Source: Clostridiaceae bacterium (GTDB lineage Bacteria > Bacillota > Clostridia > DSM-8532). From it: 37,756 bases of DNA. Position numbers and translations under genes: made by a program. The notes beneath the pieces are model-generated. The model saw nothing but the letters and a program-made list of their open reading frames with translations. It was not told the DNA's origin and did not search any database. Shown here in pieces: positions 1 through 7,748 of this stretch; positions within the stretch are counted from its first letter, which is position 1, and the number at the start of each line of letters is the position of its first letter. The stretch is taken from positions 66,535 through 104,290 of the forward strand of contig JAAYNA010000065.1 of NCBI GenBank assembly GCA_012521105.1, in the 5' to 3' direction.

Positions 1-179
1 TTTTAGGTGCAATTGAAGCCGGAATGGATAAAAATCATATAATTCATTTTCCCGATCCTGAAAGCGCGGTAAATTCTCTTAAAGAACTGATTCAGCCAAA
101 TGATGTGGTGCTTTTTAAAGGTTCGAGAGGAATGCATCTGGACAGGGTTATAGAAAATATCTTTGAAGATATTAAATAA
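1..179 (+). CDS. murF: UDP-N-acetylmuramoyl-tripeptide--D-alanyl-D-alanine ligase, C-terminal end (partial)
   Basis: The reading frame is open from base 3 and ends at TAA 177-179. It encodes about 58 residues of a protein that starts outside the window. The motif LFKGSRGMHLDRV near the end is typical of the C-terminal (Mur ligase domain 3) tail of MurF. MurF adds D-Ala-D-Ala to the UDP-MurNAc-tripeptide in the cytoplasm. MraY then moves the product to undecaprenyl phosphate, and mraY follows 81 bp downstream, as in most dcw clusters. Only the tail is visible, so domain integrity cannot be judged. The family call rests on the tail motif and gene order. Confidence 0.85.
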   Translation, partial: LGAIEAGMDKNHIIHFPDPESAVNSLKELIQPNDVVLFKGSRGMHLDRVIENIFEDIK

Positions 180-260
180 GCACAGGGAGTATTATACTTA
201 AGCTAACCTCAGAGGTTATACTTATTCAGAAAAGCTAAACTCAGTTCCGGGAGGATAAAG

Positions 261-1232
261 ATGAAGATACCAAGTCATATAATTGTATTTGTTGCTGCTT
301 TTGTAATTGCCCTGTTATCGGGAATAATTTTAATACCTTTGCTGAAAAGATTTAAGTTTGGTCAAACAATCAGAGACGATGGTCCTAAAACCCATCTCGT
401 TAAGCAGGGAATACCTACAATGGGTGGTTTAATATTTCTTACTCCACTCGTTCTGATTGGCGGGTACTATGCAATTAACGATAAAAACATGGCGGCTTTA
501 CTTTTGACCACATTGGGGTTCGGTTTTGTTGGATTTATAGATGATTTTCTGAAAATTAAAAGACGCAATAAGGATGGATTAAAACCCAAACAGAAAATGC
601 TGGGTCTATTGATTGTAGCTGCATGTTTTACAGCCTATGTAGTTACTATGACCGATGCAGGGGAAAAAACCGTTATTCCGTTCATAGGACTGGATAACCC
701 AATGAATCTTCAAATGGTTGTATTTATACCATTCTGTATTTTCATACTTCTTGCATATACCAATGCGGTGAATTTAACAGATGGTCTTGATGGCCTGGCA
801 GGGAGTGTTACAATGGTTGTCCTGGTTTTCTTTACCCTGGTTGCAATGCTGAATGATGAGTGGAATACAATAAAACTTTTTTGTGCAACATTAGCCGGGG
901 GTTGTCTTGGTTTTCTGACGTTTAATTTACATCCCGCAAAAGTATTTATGGGTGACGTGGGTTCTTTAGCACTTGGTGGTGCGGTTGCGTCTGTGGCGAT
1001 ATTACTCCAGATGCCTTTTATTCTCGTTATTGCCGGGATGATCTATTTTATTGAAAATGTTTCGGTTATCCTCCAGGTGGCATACTTTAAGAAAACCGGG
1101 AAAAGGATTTTTAAAATGGCCCCGATTCATCACCATTTTGAATTAATGGGGTGGAGCGAGACAAAAATTGCTATTGTTTTTCTTATAGCAACTATAATTT
1201 TTTGTACAATAGCTTTTTTGGCTTTGAGGTGA
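261..1232 (+). CDS. mraY: Phospho-N-acetylmuramoyl-pentapeptide-transferase (lipid I synthase)
   Basis: MraY transfers phospho-MurNAc-pentapeptide from UDP to undecaprenyl phosphate in the cytoplasmic membrane, making lipid I. The protein has 323 residues, the usual length, with about ten hydrophobic segments. Diagnostic motifs are all present: RDDGPKTH at 38-45, the Asp pair in FIDDFLK at 92-98, NLTDGLDGLA at 171-180, FMGDVGS at 229-235 and the HHH loop PIHHHFELMGW at 288-298. A clear GGGAGG site (249-254) precedes the ATG by 6 bases. The stop is 2 bases before the ftsW start, so the two genes are translationally close. murD, which often lies between mraY and ftsW in Firmicutes, is not here. 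Confidence 0.97.
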   Translation: MKIPSHIIVFVAAFVIALLSGIILIPLLKRFKFGQTIRDDGPKTHLVKQGIPTMGGLIFLTPLVLIGGYYAINDKNMAALLLTTLGFGFVGFIDDFLKIKRRNKDGLKPKQKMLGLLIVAACFTAYVVTMTDAGEKTVIPFIGLDNPMNLQMVVFIPFCIFILLAYTNAVNLTDGLDGLAGSVTMVVLVFFTLVAMLNDEWNTIKLFCATLAGGCLGFLTFNLHPAKVFMGDVGSLALGGAVASVAILLQMPFILVIAGMIYFIENVSVILQVAYFKKTGKRIFKMAPIHHHFELMGWSETKIAIVFLIATIIFCTIAFLALR

Positions 1233-1234
1233 TT

Positions 1235-2356
1235 ATGAGACGAAGGGATTTTGATTTCTGGATATTTGTTACAGTGTTGCTGCTTCTGGCTTTAGGTGTG
1301 AGCATGGTATACAGTGCAAGCTCCTATTATGCCAGCCGCAAATTTGGTAATAAGGAGTATTACCTGATTAGGCAGCTTATTTGGGCTGCAATTGGAATTG
1401 TTGCCATGCTTATTGTATCCAGAATAGATTACAGAAGACTTGCCCAGTTTTCCCCGATTTTAATGCTTGTAAGTATTATTCTTTTAATTTTGGTTAGAAT
1501 TCCGGGAATAGGTTCCAATGTAAATAATGCATGGAGATGGTTTAATTTCGGGTTTATGTCATTCCAGCCATCAGAGATGGCTAAATTGTCAATCATTTTA
1601 TTCTTTTCATTCAGTCTTTCAAAAAAGAACGAGATGCTTCAGTATTTCTGGAAAGGGCTTGTACCTTATCTTTTAGTGATAGGGATTATTGACGCTCTTT
1701 TAATGTTGCAACCTCACTATAGCGCCACCATTCTTATAACCGGTGTTTCGGTAATAATACTTTTTGTGGCAGGAGCAAAAATATGGCATCTGATATTGCT
1801 TGCAATACCCGTAATACCTCTTGGCATATATTTTGCCGTATCAGAGGAATACCGGCTTAAAAGAGTGCTTACCTTTCTTGATCCGTTTGAGGATCCTACC
1901 GATGCAGGATACCAGATTATTAACTCACTGTACGCAATTGGGTCGGGCGGAATATTTGGCAAGGGAATTGGACAAAGTATGCAGAAACACCTTTATATAC
2001 CCGAGCCGCATACCGATTTTATTTTCTCAATTGCTGCAGAAGAATTGGGTTTTATAGGTGCCACCACCATTCTGCTGCTGTTCCTTGTTCTTATCTGGCG
2101 CGGAATCAGAATTGCAATGCATGCTCCGGATACACTCGGAAGCCTTATAGCAGTTGGTATTACATCCTTGATATCCCTGCAGGTAATTGTGAATGTTGCG
2201 GTTGTAACGTCTTCAATGCCTGTTACAGGAATGCCTCTGCCGTTTTTTACCGCCGGCGGAAGTTCACTGGCTTTTCTGCTGGTCGGAATAGGAATGCTTC
2301 TTAACATATCCAGGTACTGCGGCAATAAATATCGTTTGAAAAGAGAGAAATACTGA
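1235..2356 (+). CDS. ftsW: SEDS-family peptidoglycan glycosyltransferase FtsW/SpoVE
   Basis: This is a polytopic SEDS-family lipid II polymerase that works with a class B PBP at the septum (FtsW) or in spore cortex synthesis (SpoVE). The frame is open further upstream to 1151. The ATG at 1235 is preferred because GAGGTG (1226-1231) sits just before it and it follows the mraY stop directly. That gives 373 residues, close to B. subtilis SpoVE. SEDS signatures seen are PEPHTDFIFS, with the conserved Asp in the large extracellular loop, AAEELGFIGA, and GMPLPFFTAGGSS near the C terminus. About ten membrane segments are visible. The sequence does not decide whether its role is vegetative or in sporulation. 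murG does not follow; a minus-strand cassette begins 46 bp downstream. Confidence 0.95.
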   Translation: MRRRDFDFWIFVTVLLLLALGVSMVYSASSYYASRKFGNKEYYLIRQLIWAAIGIVAMLIVSRIDYRRLAQFSPILMLVSIILLILVRIPGIGSNVNNAWRWFNFGFMSFQPSEMAKLSIILFFSFSLSKKNEMLQYFWKGLVPYLLVIGIIDALLMLQPHYSATILITGVSVIILFVAGAKIWHLILLAIPVIPLGIYFAVSEEYRLKRVLTFLDPFEDPTDAGYQIINSLYAIGSGGIFGKGIGQSMQKHLYIPEPHTDFIFSIAAEELGFIGATTILLLFLVLIWRGIRIAMHAPDTLGSLIAVGITSLISLQVIVNVAVVTSSMPVTGMPLPFFTAGGSSLAFLLVGIGMLLNISRYCGNKYRLKREKY

Positions 2357-2402
2357 TTTTTTGAGGTTGCCGGAATATAATTTGTTTATTTTCAGCTTGT
2401 AA

Positions 2403-2930
2403 TTATATCTTCAATTTATCTGAAATATTCTTTTTCGCTCTCTTATGCCAGGTTCGTATTGTGCTGTAGTTCTGATTTAAGATAACAGCTGCTTCTCTAA
2501 ACGACAATTGCTTATAATACCTTAATAATATCAAATCTCTATAGTTATCAGGAAGCTCATTAATAAGGTTTAACAATTTTTCTTTTTTCTCATTTTCTAT
2601 TACAATATCATCAGGAACTTCAATGGGATACTGTATAATATCAACCACCTCAGATGTGTATGCTACTTCCCTCTGATATGTTTTTAACAGTCTCATGGCT
2701 TCCCTTTTTCCAATTGTAAAAAGCCAGGACCTGGACTTGCTAAAATTATGCAAAGTATCCAGCTTTACCAAGGCAATTAACAGAGAGTTTTGTCCTACGT
2801 CATCAGTTAATGTTTTATTACGTAGTATTGAATATATGAATTTATAAAACTCATTATAAAGAGGTAAAATCAGGTCATTAAATTGCTGTATATTTTTATC
2901 ATGTACTTTTTTTATTTTTAAATTTGCCAA
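2403..2930 (-). CDS. ECF-type RNA polymerase sigma factor
   Basis: The 175-residue protein has the two-domain layout of ECF sigma factors. A sigma-2-like helical region lies at about 20-85, including DDVGQNSLLIAL and SRSWLFTIGKREAMRLL. A sigma-4 helix-turn-helix lies at about 118-172, with LPDNYRDLILLRYYKQLSF followed by REAAVILNQNYSTIRTWHKRA. Start TTG 2930-2928 is the first start after an in-frame TAG and follows GGTGAT on the minus strand. No anti-sigma factor with a recognisable zinc or RsgI-like domain is adjacent. The only membrane protein next to it is the 55-residue product at 3129-3296. It may drive the secreted-protein genes upstream, but that is inference. It lies inside the dcw cluster in the opposite orientation, which suggests insertion. 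Confidence 0.85.
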   Translation of the reverse strand: MANLKIKKVHDKNIQQFNDLILPLYNEFYKFIYSILRNKTLTDDVGQNSLLIALVKLDTLHNFSKSRSWLFTIGKREAMRLLKTYQREVAYTSEVVDIIQYPIEVPDDIVIENEKKEKLLNLINELPDNYRDLILLRYYKQLSFREAAVILNQNYSTIRTWHKRAKKNISDKLKI

Positions 2931-3128
2931 CTACATCACCCAAATAGTATGGTTTTTGTATTATTTCACAAATCCCCTTATACATGAAAAGAGGAGGTTG
3001 TAAACATAAATGTGTTAAACAATTCCCCCTAACAGACTCATTCCTTTATTTAATGGAATTATTTCTGATTAATATTTCAAATGTTTTAAATTTTTAACTA
3101 TAAAATATACTGTGATTAGGAATGTGCA

Positions 3129-3296
3129 CTAATCTTCTTCAAAGAATAAACCTATTGCGATCAATATTATACCAATAATGCCCATTATGGAACCAAGCCA
3201 ACCCATGAAATTATTACCACGGTTAGTAATGTGAAGTGCTGCAATTGTTATGCTTCCACTTAAAAGAAAAAAACCTCCTGCCAATACTGATTTCAT
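3129..3296 (-). CDS. Small two-helix membrane protein (55 aa), unknown function
   Basis: This short frame runs from ATG 3296-3294 to TAG 3131-3129 and encodes 55 residues. It begins MKSVLAGGFFLLSGS and ends AIGLFFEED. Two hydrophobic segments (about 3-22 and 33-52) are joined by a polar turn (HITNRGNN) and followed by an acidic tail. A near-perfect AAGGAGG site (3301-3307) lies 4 bases before the ATG, which is the main reason to believe it is translated. It sits between the secreted-protein gene and the sigma-factor gene, all on the minus strand. I do not recognise a family. Its size and position would suit a small membrane regulator or partner of the sigma factor, but nothing in the sequence shows that. 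Confidence 0.75.
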   Translation of the reverse strand: MKSVLAGGFFLLSGSITIAALHITNRGNNFMGWLGSIMGIIGIILIAIGLFFEED

Positions 3297-3386
3297 ATAT
3301 CCTCCTTCATTTATAAAGTAAAATTTAATTAATTCTGATAGAATTATTGGAATAACATTTTTGTTTTCTGGTGGAAAATAGTCCAG

Positions 3387-3418
3387 AAGCAGAAAGAGAG
3401 AAAATTCTCTTTCTGCTT
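3387..3418. other. Strong hairpin after the secreted-protein gene
   Basis: Two perfectly complementary 13-base arms (3387-3399 and 3406-3418) enclose a 6-base loop, 11 bases beyond the stop codon of the minus-strand gene 3430-4496. No run of T follows on either strand, so it is not a standard intrinsic terminator. It may stabilise the mRNA 3' end or weaken read-through into the 55-residue gene. Confidence 0.6.
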
Positions 3419-3429
3419 GGTAAAATCAA

Positions 3430-4496
3430 TTAAGGTTTATATTGCCATAAGCTTTCATCAACTACTTTTTCAAATTTTTTCTCGGGGTTAACTGTGAAAC
3501 TTACTCCCCATGGATAGCTGAACGAAACATTTTCCCATAATGATAAGGCTACTGTTTGATGGGCATACGTTCCCCAATGATTGATGTTTGACGCTTGATC
3601 GGGATGCGAAGGCACACCATCGTACTCTATAGCTCCATATGCAGCTTGTGGTATATAACCTATCGCAAATGTTCCTGCTACCATACCGAATGGCCAATAA
3701 TCAGGCGGCATAGGTACAGACATGATGTATGCACTGCCCTCGTTTATTTCAAGCTCATTGAAATCTACTGTATCATTGTTATACTTCAATGTTGAATTTA
3801 ATATTGAAACTCCTCCGGGCCCAGCATATAACGTACATTGTAAATACTCATATACCCAAGCTCCACCTGCGGAGTTTTCGATAGCTGAACTCATGCTATC
3901 CCTGCTGATTCCGACATAATCTGTATAGTTGTTATCCGGCATATCAGTCCATTCATATGTACATACTGCCCAAAACTGTCCCTTTAAAGCACCACTGCCT
4001 GTGACTTTATAGACATCCATTGAAACTATCAGAGATCCACCATCTAAATCTTTTGTATTACTCATGATTACAACGTCGTTTTCTTTGTTTTTGATACTGC
4101 CATTACCGTCATAGACATTGATTTTTGAAAGTAATTCAGTTATTTTTTTATCATGTCTTTTCGCTTCATTTTTTATTTCGTATGTTGCCTTATCAACTTG
4201 TTTAAACTTTAAACCATCTGAAACAAAATATCTTATTGTTCTATGAACTGATTCAGCATTTTTTGCTTTAAGTAACATTCTTTCAGGCATTGCATCAATA
4301 AGTTTATCAGGATATCCTGCTTTTTTAAGCTTCATTCTTCCGATTTCTATGTCACTCATATTTTCAAAACCATTAATTCTAAGATCTACTTCAATTATTT
4401 CAGCCATAGGATCTTGCTGGATAATTTCAGCATGGACGCCGTATGTTACAGATACTGATAATGCTACAATAAATAAAAATATTAAAATTTTTTCAT
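3430..4496 (-). CDS. Predicted secreted protein of unknown function, frameshifted in its signal peptide
   Basis: The long open frame (325 residues, from an internal ATG at 4407) has no ribosome site of its own. A good AAAGGAG site lies before the ATG at 4496-4494, which is one base out of frame. It begins M-K-K-F and hits a stop at codon 5. Adding one T to the T4 run (plus strand A4 at 4484-4487) joins the frames and gives a signal peptide, MKKFLIFLFIVALS... to VHA, and a protein of about 355 residues. The paralogue at 4679-5092 has T5 at the same place, so a one-base loss or sequencing error is likely. Mature residues include DIEIGRMKLKKAGY and LIDAMPERM, shared with the paralogue. A C-terminal part rich in Trp, Tyr and Gly looks like beta structure. 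I recognise no family. Confidence 0.7.
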
Positions 4497-4547
4497 AGGT
4501 TTTACACTCCTTTCTTTTAAAAATTCAACAGACCAAAAATTACCATA

Positions 4548-4583
4548 TATAGTACTATAGCACTATAACAAACACATGTGTTT
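4548..4583. promoter_or_regulatory. Paired palindromes upstream of the secreted-protein gene
   Basis: A 12-bp perfect palindrome (tatagtactata, 4548-4559) and a 14-bp perfect palindrome (aaacacatgtgttt, 4570-4583) lie 52-87 bases upstream of the start at 4496, where a promoter and operator would be expected. The first contains TATAGT, which could double as a -10 element on the minus strand. Binding by a regulator is inference. Confidence 0.35.
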
Positions 4584-4678
4584 TCACTTAATTAGAGTAA
4601 ATTTCATGTAAAAATGTTTCATTTTATTATAAAAAAAGTTTTTATTACTGATATAGAAAATTTATTCATTTAAATGAA

Positions 4679-5092
4679 TTACTCATTTATTTCTATATCG
4701 CTTTCATTATTTTCTATAATTTTGATTTGAGAGAGCAGTTCTGCTATTTCCTCATCAGGATTTTTTGTTTTCTTATTTTCCTCATTCGCTGTTTTTTCTT
4801 CCTGCAAATCATCCGATGCGGGATATCTTACTGTTCTGTAAAGTGTTGTGGCATTTTTTGCTTTAAGAAACATTCTTTCAGGCATTGCATCAATAAGTTT
4901 ATCAGAATATCCTGCTTTTTTAAGTTTCATTTTTCCGATTTCAATGTCGCTTAAACCTTCAATATCATCAATGTCAAGATCTATTTCAATGGTTTTGACT
5001 TCATAATCAGTTTCAATTTCTTCAGCATTAATACCTGATAATAGACATAACAGCAATGCCGCATTTAATGCAAACATTAAAAATTTTTTCAT
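4679..5092 (-). CDS. Small secreted protein, N-terminal paralogue of the neighbouring gene
   Basis: Start ATG 5092-5090 is chosen because GTGAGGGG lies 6 bases upstream. Another ATG two codons earlier abuts that site, and the open frame reaches 5137. The product has 137 residues with a signal peptide (MKKFLMFALNAALLLCLLSG, cleavage probably after INA). The body DIEIGKMKLKKAGY, KLIDAMPERMFLKAKNA and AELLSQIKI matches the first third of the protein at 3430-4496. The C-terminal part of that protein is missing here. After the stop only about 180 bp separate the two genes and no remnant is visible, so this is either a partial duplication or a stand-alone N-terminal domain. A 16-bp AT-rich palindrome (4664-4679) touches the stop. 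Function unknown. Confidence 0.75.
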   Translation of the reverse strand: MKKFLMFALNAALLLCLLSGINAEEIETDYEVKTIEIDLDIDDIEGLSDIEIGKMKLKKAGYSDKLIDAMPERMFLKAKNATTLYRTVRYPASDDLQEEKTANEENKKTKNPDEEIAELLSQIKIIENNESDIEINE

Positions 5093-5507
5093 GTTCATCC
5101 CCTCACTTATTAATATTATCAGCTTAACCTTATTCAATAAGAGATAGCGTCGGCTTTAGTTTTCTGCAAATAGTTTACACTACTATTATATAATAATATA
5201 TACATGAATTTCCATATATAATTTAATCTTTACACAAAAAATTCAGCAAATATTTTTCCGAAATAACATTTCTGCCGTATGACAGTTCAGGCAGAGGATG
5301 TTTATGTTTTGCGCATGTTCCGGACAAACACGGGTATTTGCTTTTGCTTTATGTTTCTCCGAACAATAAGCGACAAAGCCTCAAAGTAACAGAATTTTGC
5401 GATTCGCATAATATAAACTATGAAAAATCAGGAACTCATTCAACAGACATATCAACTTATTATATGAGTAACCCCGTGAAGTTTAAAACAAGGCGGAGGT
5501 GTTTTTC
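5093..5507. other. Divergent intergenic region between the cassette and murA
   Basis: These 415 bp separate the minus-strand paralogue gene from plus-strand murA and should hold promoters for both. AT-rich stretches around 5180-5225 could supply -10 elements, but I see no convincing -35/-10 pair. No ORF with a ribosome site was found. This is where the cassette rejoins the dcw cluster, and murG would be expected nearby. No murG remnant was recognised. Confidence 0.5.
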
Positions 5508-6767
5508 TTGAACAGGTTTATCATTGAAGGTGGTAACCGTCTGCATGGTGAATTAAGGATACCAGGGGCAAAAAATGCTGTTTTGCCAATTCTGGCAGCT
5601 ACTATTCTTAACCGCGGAACAAGTATAATTAAGAATTGTCCCAATCTTGAAGATGTTAAGACAATGCAGGAAATTCTTTCTTCATTAGGTCTTGAAGTAC
5701 AGCGCGACAACCAAAGTATTATAGTATGCGGGAAGAATCTTTCAGCCAATGCAATCCCTGAGTCCCTTGCCGGTAAAATGCGGAGTTCCATAGTTCTTAT
5801 GGGAGCAGTTTTAGGGCGCATCGGAGAAATTTACATAAGTTATCCAGGGGGCTGCGCAATTGGACCAAGGCCTATTGACATGCATTTAAGCTCTTTACGT
5901 AAAATGGGAGCGGAAATTGATGATTTATATAAAGGTATATTACATTGTAAAGTTAAAAGATTTCAGGGAACAGAAATATTACTGGATTATCCAAGTGTTG
6001 GAGCCACAGAAAATATAATGCTTGCTGCCTGTCTGGCCGATGGTGAAACGATAATCCGGAATGCTGCTAAAGAACCTGAAATAGTGGACCTTCAAAATTT
6101 CCTGCAGGAACTGGGGGTAGAAATATACGGTGCAGGTACAGGGGTTATTCATATTAACGGGCGCAGGGAAATAGAAAAAGATATTACATACAGCGTTATT
6201 CCCGACAGAATTGTTGCAGGAACATATATGGCATGTGTGGCTGCAACGGGTGGAGAACTTGTTCTGACCGGAATTGATTATGAACCTGTCAGCTCAATTG
6301 CCTATTTGCTTAGAAACTGTGGTGTGTCTATTGAACGGCTTAACAGCAAAAATATGAGAATAAAATCCGATCTGAACCTGAAAGCCATTGAAGTTATACG
6401 CACTTCTCCTTATCCTGGGTTTCCAACCGATATGCAGCCCCAATTCGTATCTGTTTTGTCAAAAGCATCGGGTACCAGCGTCGTCATTGAAACGGTTTTT
6501 GAAAACCGCTATGGATATGTTGAGCAATTAATGCGAATGGGAGCAGATATTACTGTCAGAGAAAGAGTGGCGGTTATTAAAGGCGTTAAAAGGCTTACAG
6601 GGGCTTTCCTTGATGCCAGTGATTTAAGAGGAGGGGCTGCTTTAACCATTGCTGCACTTTCTGCTGAAGGAACAAGTATTATAAATAATGTGATGCATAT
6701 CGACAGAGGGTACGAGGCGTTTGAAAAGAGTTTGAGCATGGTTGGTGCAAAAATAAAGAGAGAATGA
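5508..6767 (+). CDS. murA: UDP-N-acetylglucosamine 1-carboxyvinyltransferase
   Basis: MurA makes the first committed step of peptidoglycan synthesis, moving enolpyruvate from PEP to UDP-GlcNAc in the cytosol. The frame is open from a GTG at 5499, but that codon overlaps the GGAGG site (5495-5499). The TTG at 5508 has the correct spacing, giving 419 residues, the usual length. The substrate-binding Lys-Asn lies in GAKNAVLPILAAT (K22, N23). The active-site Cys is C116 in YPGGCAIGPRPID, so the enzyme should be fosfomycin sensitive. It restarts the plus-strand dcw cluster and is separated from ftsW by the 3-kb inverted cassette and its flanks, so it must have its own promoter. Confidence 0.96.
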   Translation: MNRFIIEGGNRLHGELRIPGAKNAVLPILAATILNRGTSIIKNCPNLEDVKTMQEILSSLGLEVQRDNQSIIVCGKNLSANAIPESLAGKMRSSIVLMGAVLGRIGEIYISYPGGCAIGPRPIDMHLSSLRKMGAEIDDLYKGILHCKVKRFQGTEILLDYPSVGATENIMLAACLADGETIIRNAAKEPEIVDLQNFLQELGVEIYGAGTGVIHINGRREIEKDITYSVIPDRIVAGTYMACVAATGGELVLTGIDYEPVSSIAYLLRNCGVSIERLNSKNMRIKSDLNLKAIEVIRTSPYPGFPTDMQPQFVSVLSKASGTSVVIETVFENRYGYVEQLMRMGADITVRERVAVIKGVKRLTGAFLDASDLRGGAALTIAALSAEGTSIINNVMHIDRGYEAFEKSLSMVGAKIKRE

Positions 6768-6895
6768 GTATTGCCGGGGAAAATGCCTTTCATTGCAGAC
6801 AGATAAACAGTATGCTATAATTTATTTGATTATTTAGCCTAAGTATCTTCCGTTGTTATAACCAATTCTTTAACCGGTATGGATAAGGGGTGCTA

Positions 6896-7714
6896 ATGAA
6901 AAGGACGGAAATAAGTAATAAAAATCTATTACATAGCAGGAAAAAAGGAAAAGGCAGGTTAATTAAATCCATATTTATTTTGCTTGTTCTTATTGGCAGC
7001 CTGGCAGCGGTATTAATGTTTTCTCCGCTGCTTTTGTTGTCGGATATACATGCAGATGAGGCAGTTAATTATACTGCTGATGAAATAATTGAGGCATCGG
7101 GTATAGAAATAGGGGAAAATGCCATAAATTATCTTGGAGGAAGCCTTAATCATTTAATTCACTTGAGAATGGGAAAAGCTGAAAGAAATATAAATAAACT
7201 GCCCTGGGTTGAATTCTCTGAAGTTAAATATGTGTTTCCCGACAAGGTTTACATAACTGTAACTGAAAGAAATGCCATAGCATGGATTTGTTATTTTGGA
7301 AATTATCTGCTTGTGGATGAAGAAGGTTATGTTCTTGAGGTAGCCGGCGTATTAGATGACAGGTATCCTGAAATCAGGGGGGTACAACTCAGCAAGTTTA
7401 CACTTGGCGATAAAATTCAAACAGAGGAACCAGAAAAGATTACTTTACTGGTCCAATTGCTGAAAAGTTTAAATGTTGTGGATATGGATTCACCGCAAAA
7501 GCTGATCGAAGTTTTGGATTGGGTAGACATTCCTAAAAATAAAGAATTGTATTTATCCCTTGATAACCGGATAACTGCGAAAATAAAAATGGACGATGAA
7601 TTAATATACAAGCTTTCTTATTTGAGGGAATTATATTACAATTATATTAAGCCGGAAGAAAGAGGCATGATAGATTTTTTTGATAATAAATATGCACGTT
7701 TTGTAGCCGAATGA
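6896..7714 (+). CDS. ftsQ: Cell division protein FtsQ/DivIB
   Basis: This is a bitopic division protein of 272 residues. It has a basic cytoplasmic tail (about 1-23), one membrane segment (about 24-46, SIFILLVLIGSLAAVLMF) and an external POTRA domain beginning near LLLLSDIHADEA. POTRA-like features follow: YTADEIIEASGIEIGENA, then LPWVEFSEVKYVFPDKVYI and VTERNAIAWI, with the later LLVDEEGYVL strand. This is the FtsQ/DivIB pattern that recruits FtsL and DivIC to the septum. An earlier GTG (6890) lies inside the AAGGGG site, so ATG 6896 is the start. The place between murA and sbp/ftsZ fits the Firmicute dcw order. Confidence 0.92.
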   Translation: MKRTEISNKNLLHSRKKGKGRLIKSIFILLVLIGSLAAVLMFSPLLLLSDIHADEAVNYTADEIIEASGIEIGENAINYLGGSLNHLIHLRMGKAERNINKLPWVEFSEVKYVFPDKVYITVTERNAIAWICYFGNYLLVDEEGYVLEVAGVLDDRYPEIRGVQLSKFTLGDKIQTEEPEKITLLVQLLKSLNVVDMDSPQKLIEVLDWVDIPKNKELYLSLDNRITAKIKMDDELIYKLSYLRELYYNYIKPEERGMIDFFDNKYARFVAE

Positions 7715-7748
7715 ATGGTATTTCATGTACGAAAGTGAGGAATAATGA

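Noticed and set aside
1151..1234. N-terminal extension of the FtsW frame overlapping mraY
   Set aside because: It lies in the mraY coding region in another frame, and a ribosome site immediately precedes 1235.
2985..3015. Strong GAGGAGG followed by ATG on the plus strand
   Set aside because: The ATG is followed at once by TGT and a stop codon, so no protein results.
4408..4496. Calling 4407 as a genuine start giving a cytosolic protein
   Set aside because: There is no ribosome site before it, and the preceding in-frame sequence clearly encodes the rest of a signal peptide shared in style with the paralogue.
5340..5420. Riboswitch-like string (gcgacaaagcctc) resembling part of a c-di-GMP aptamer upstream of murA
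   Set aside because: The rest of the conserved core and the paired helices are missing, so it does not fold as the known class.
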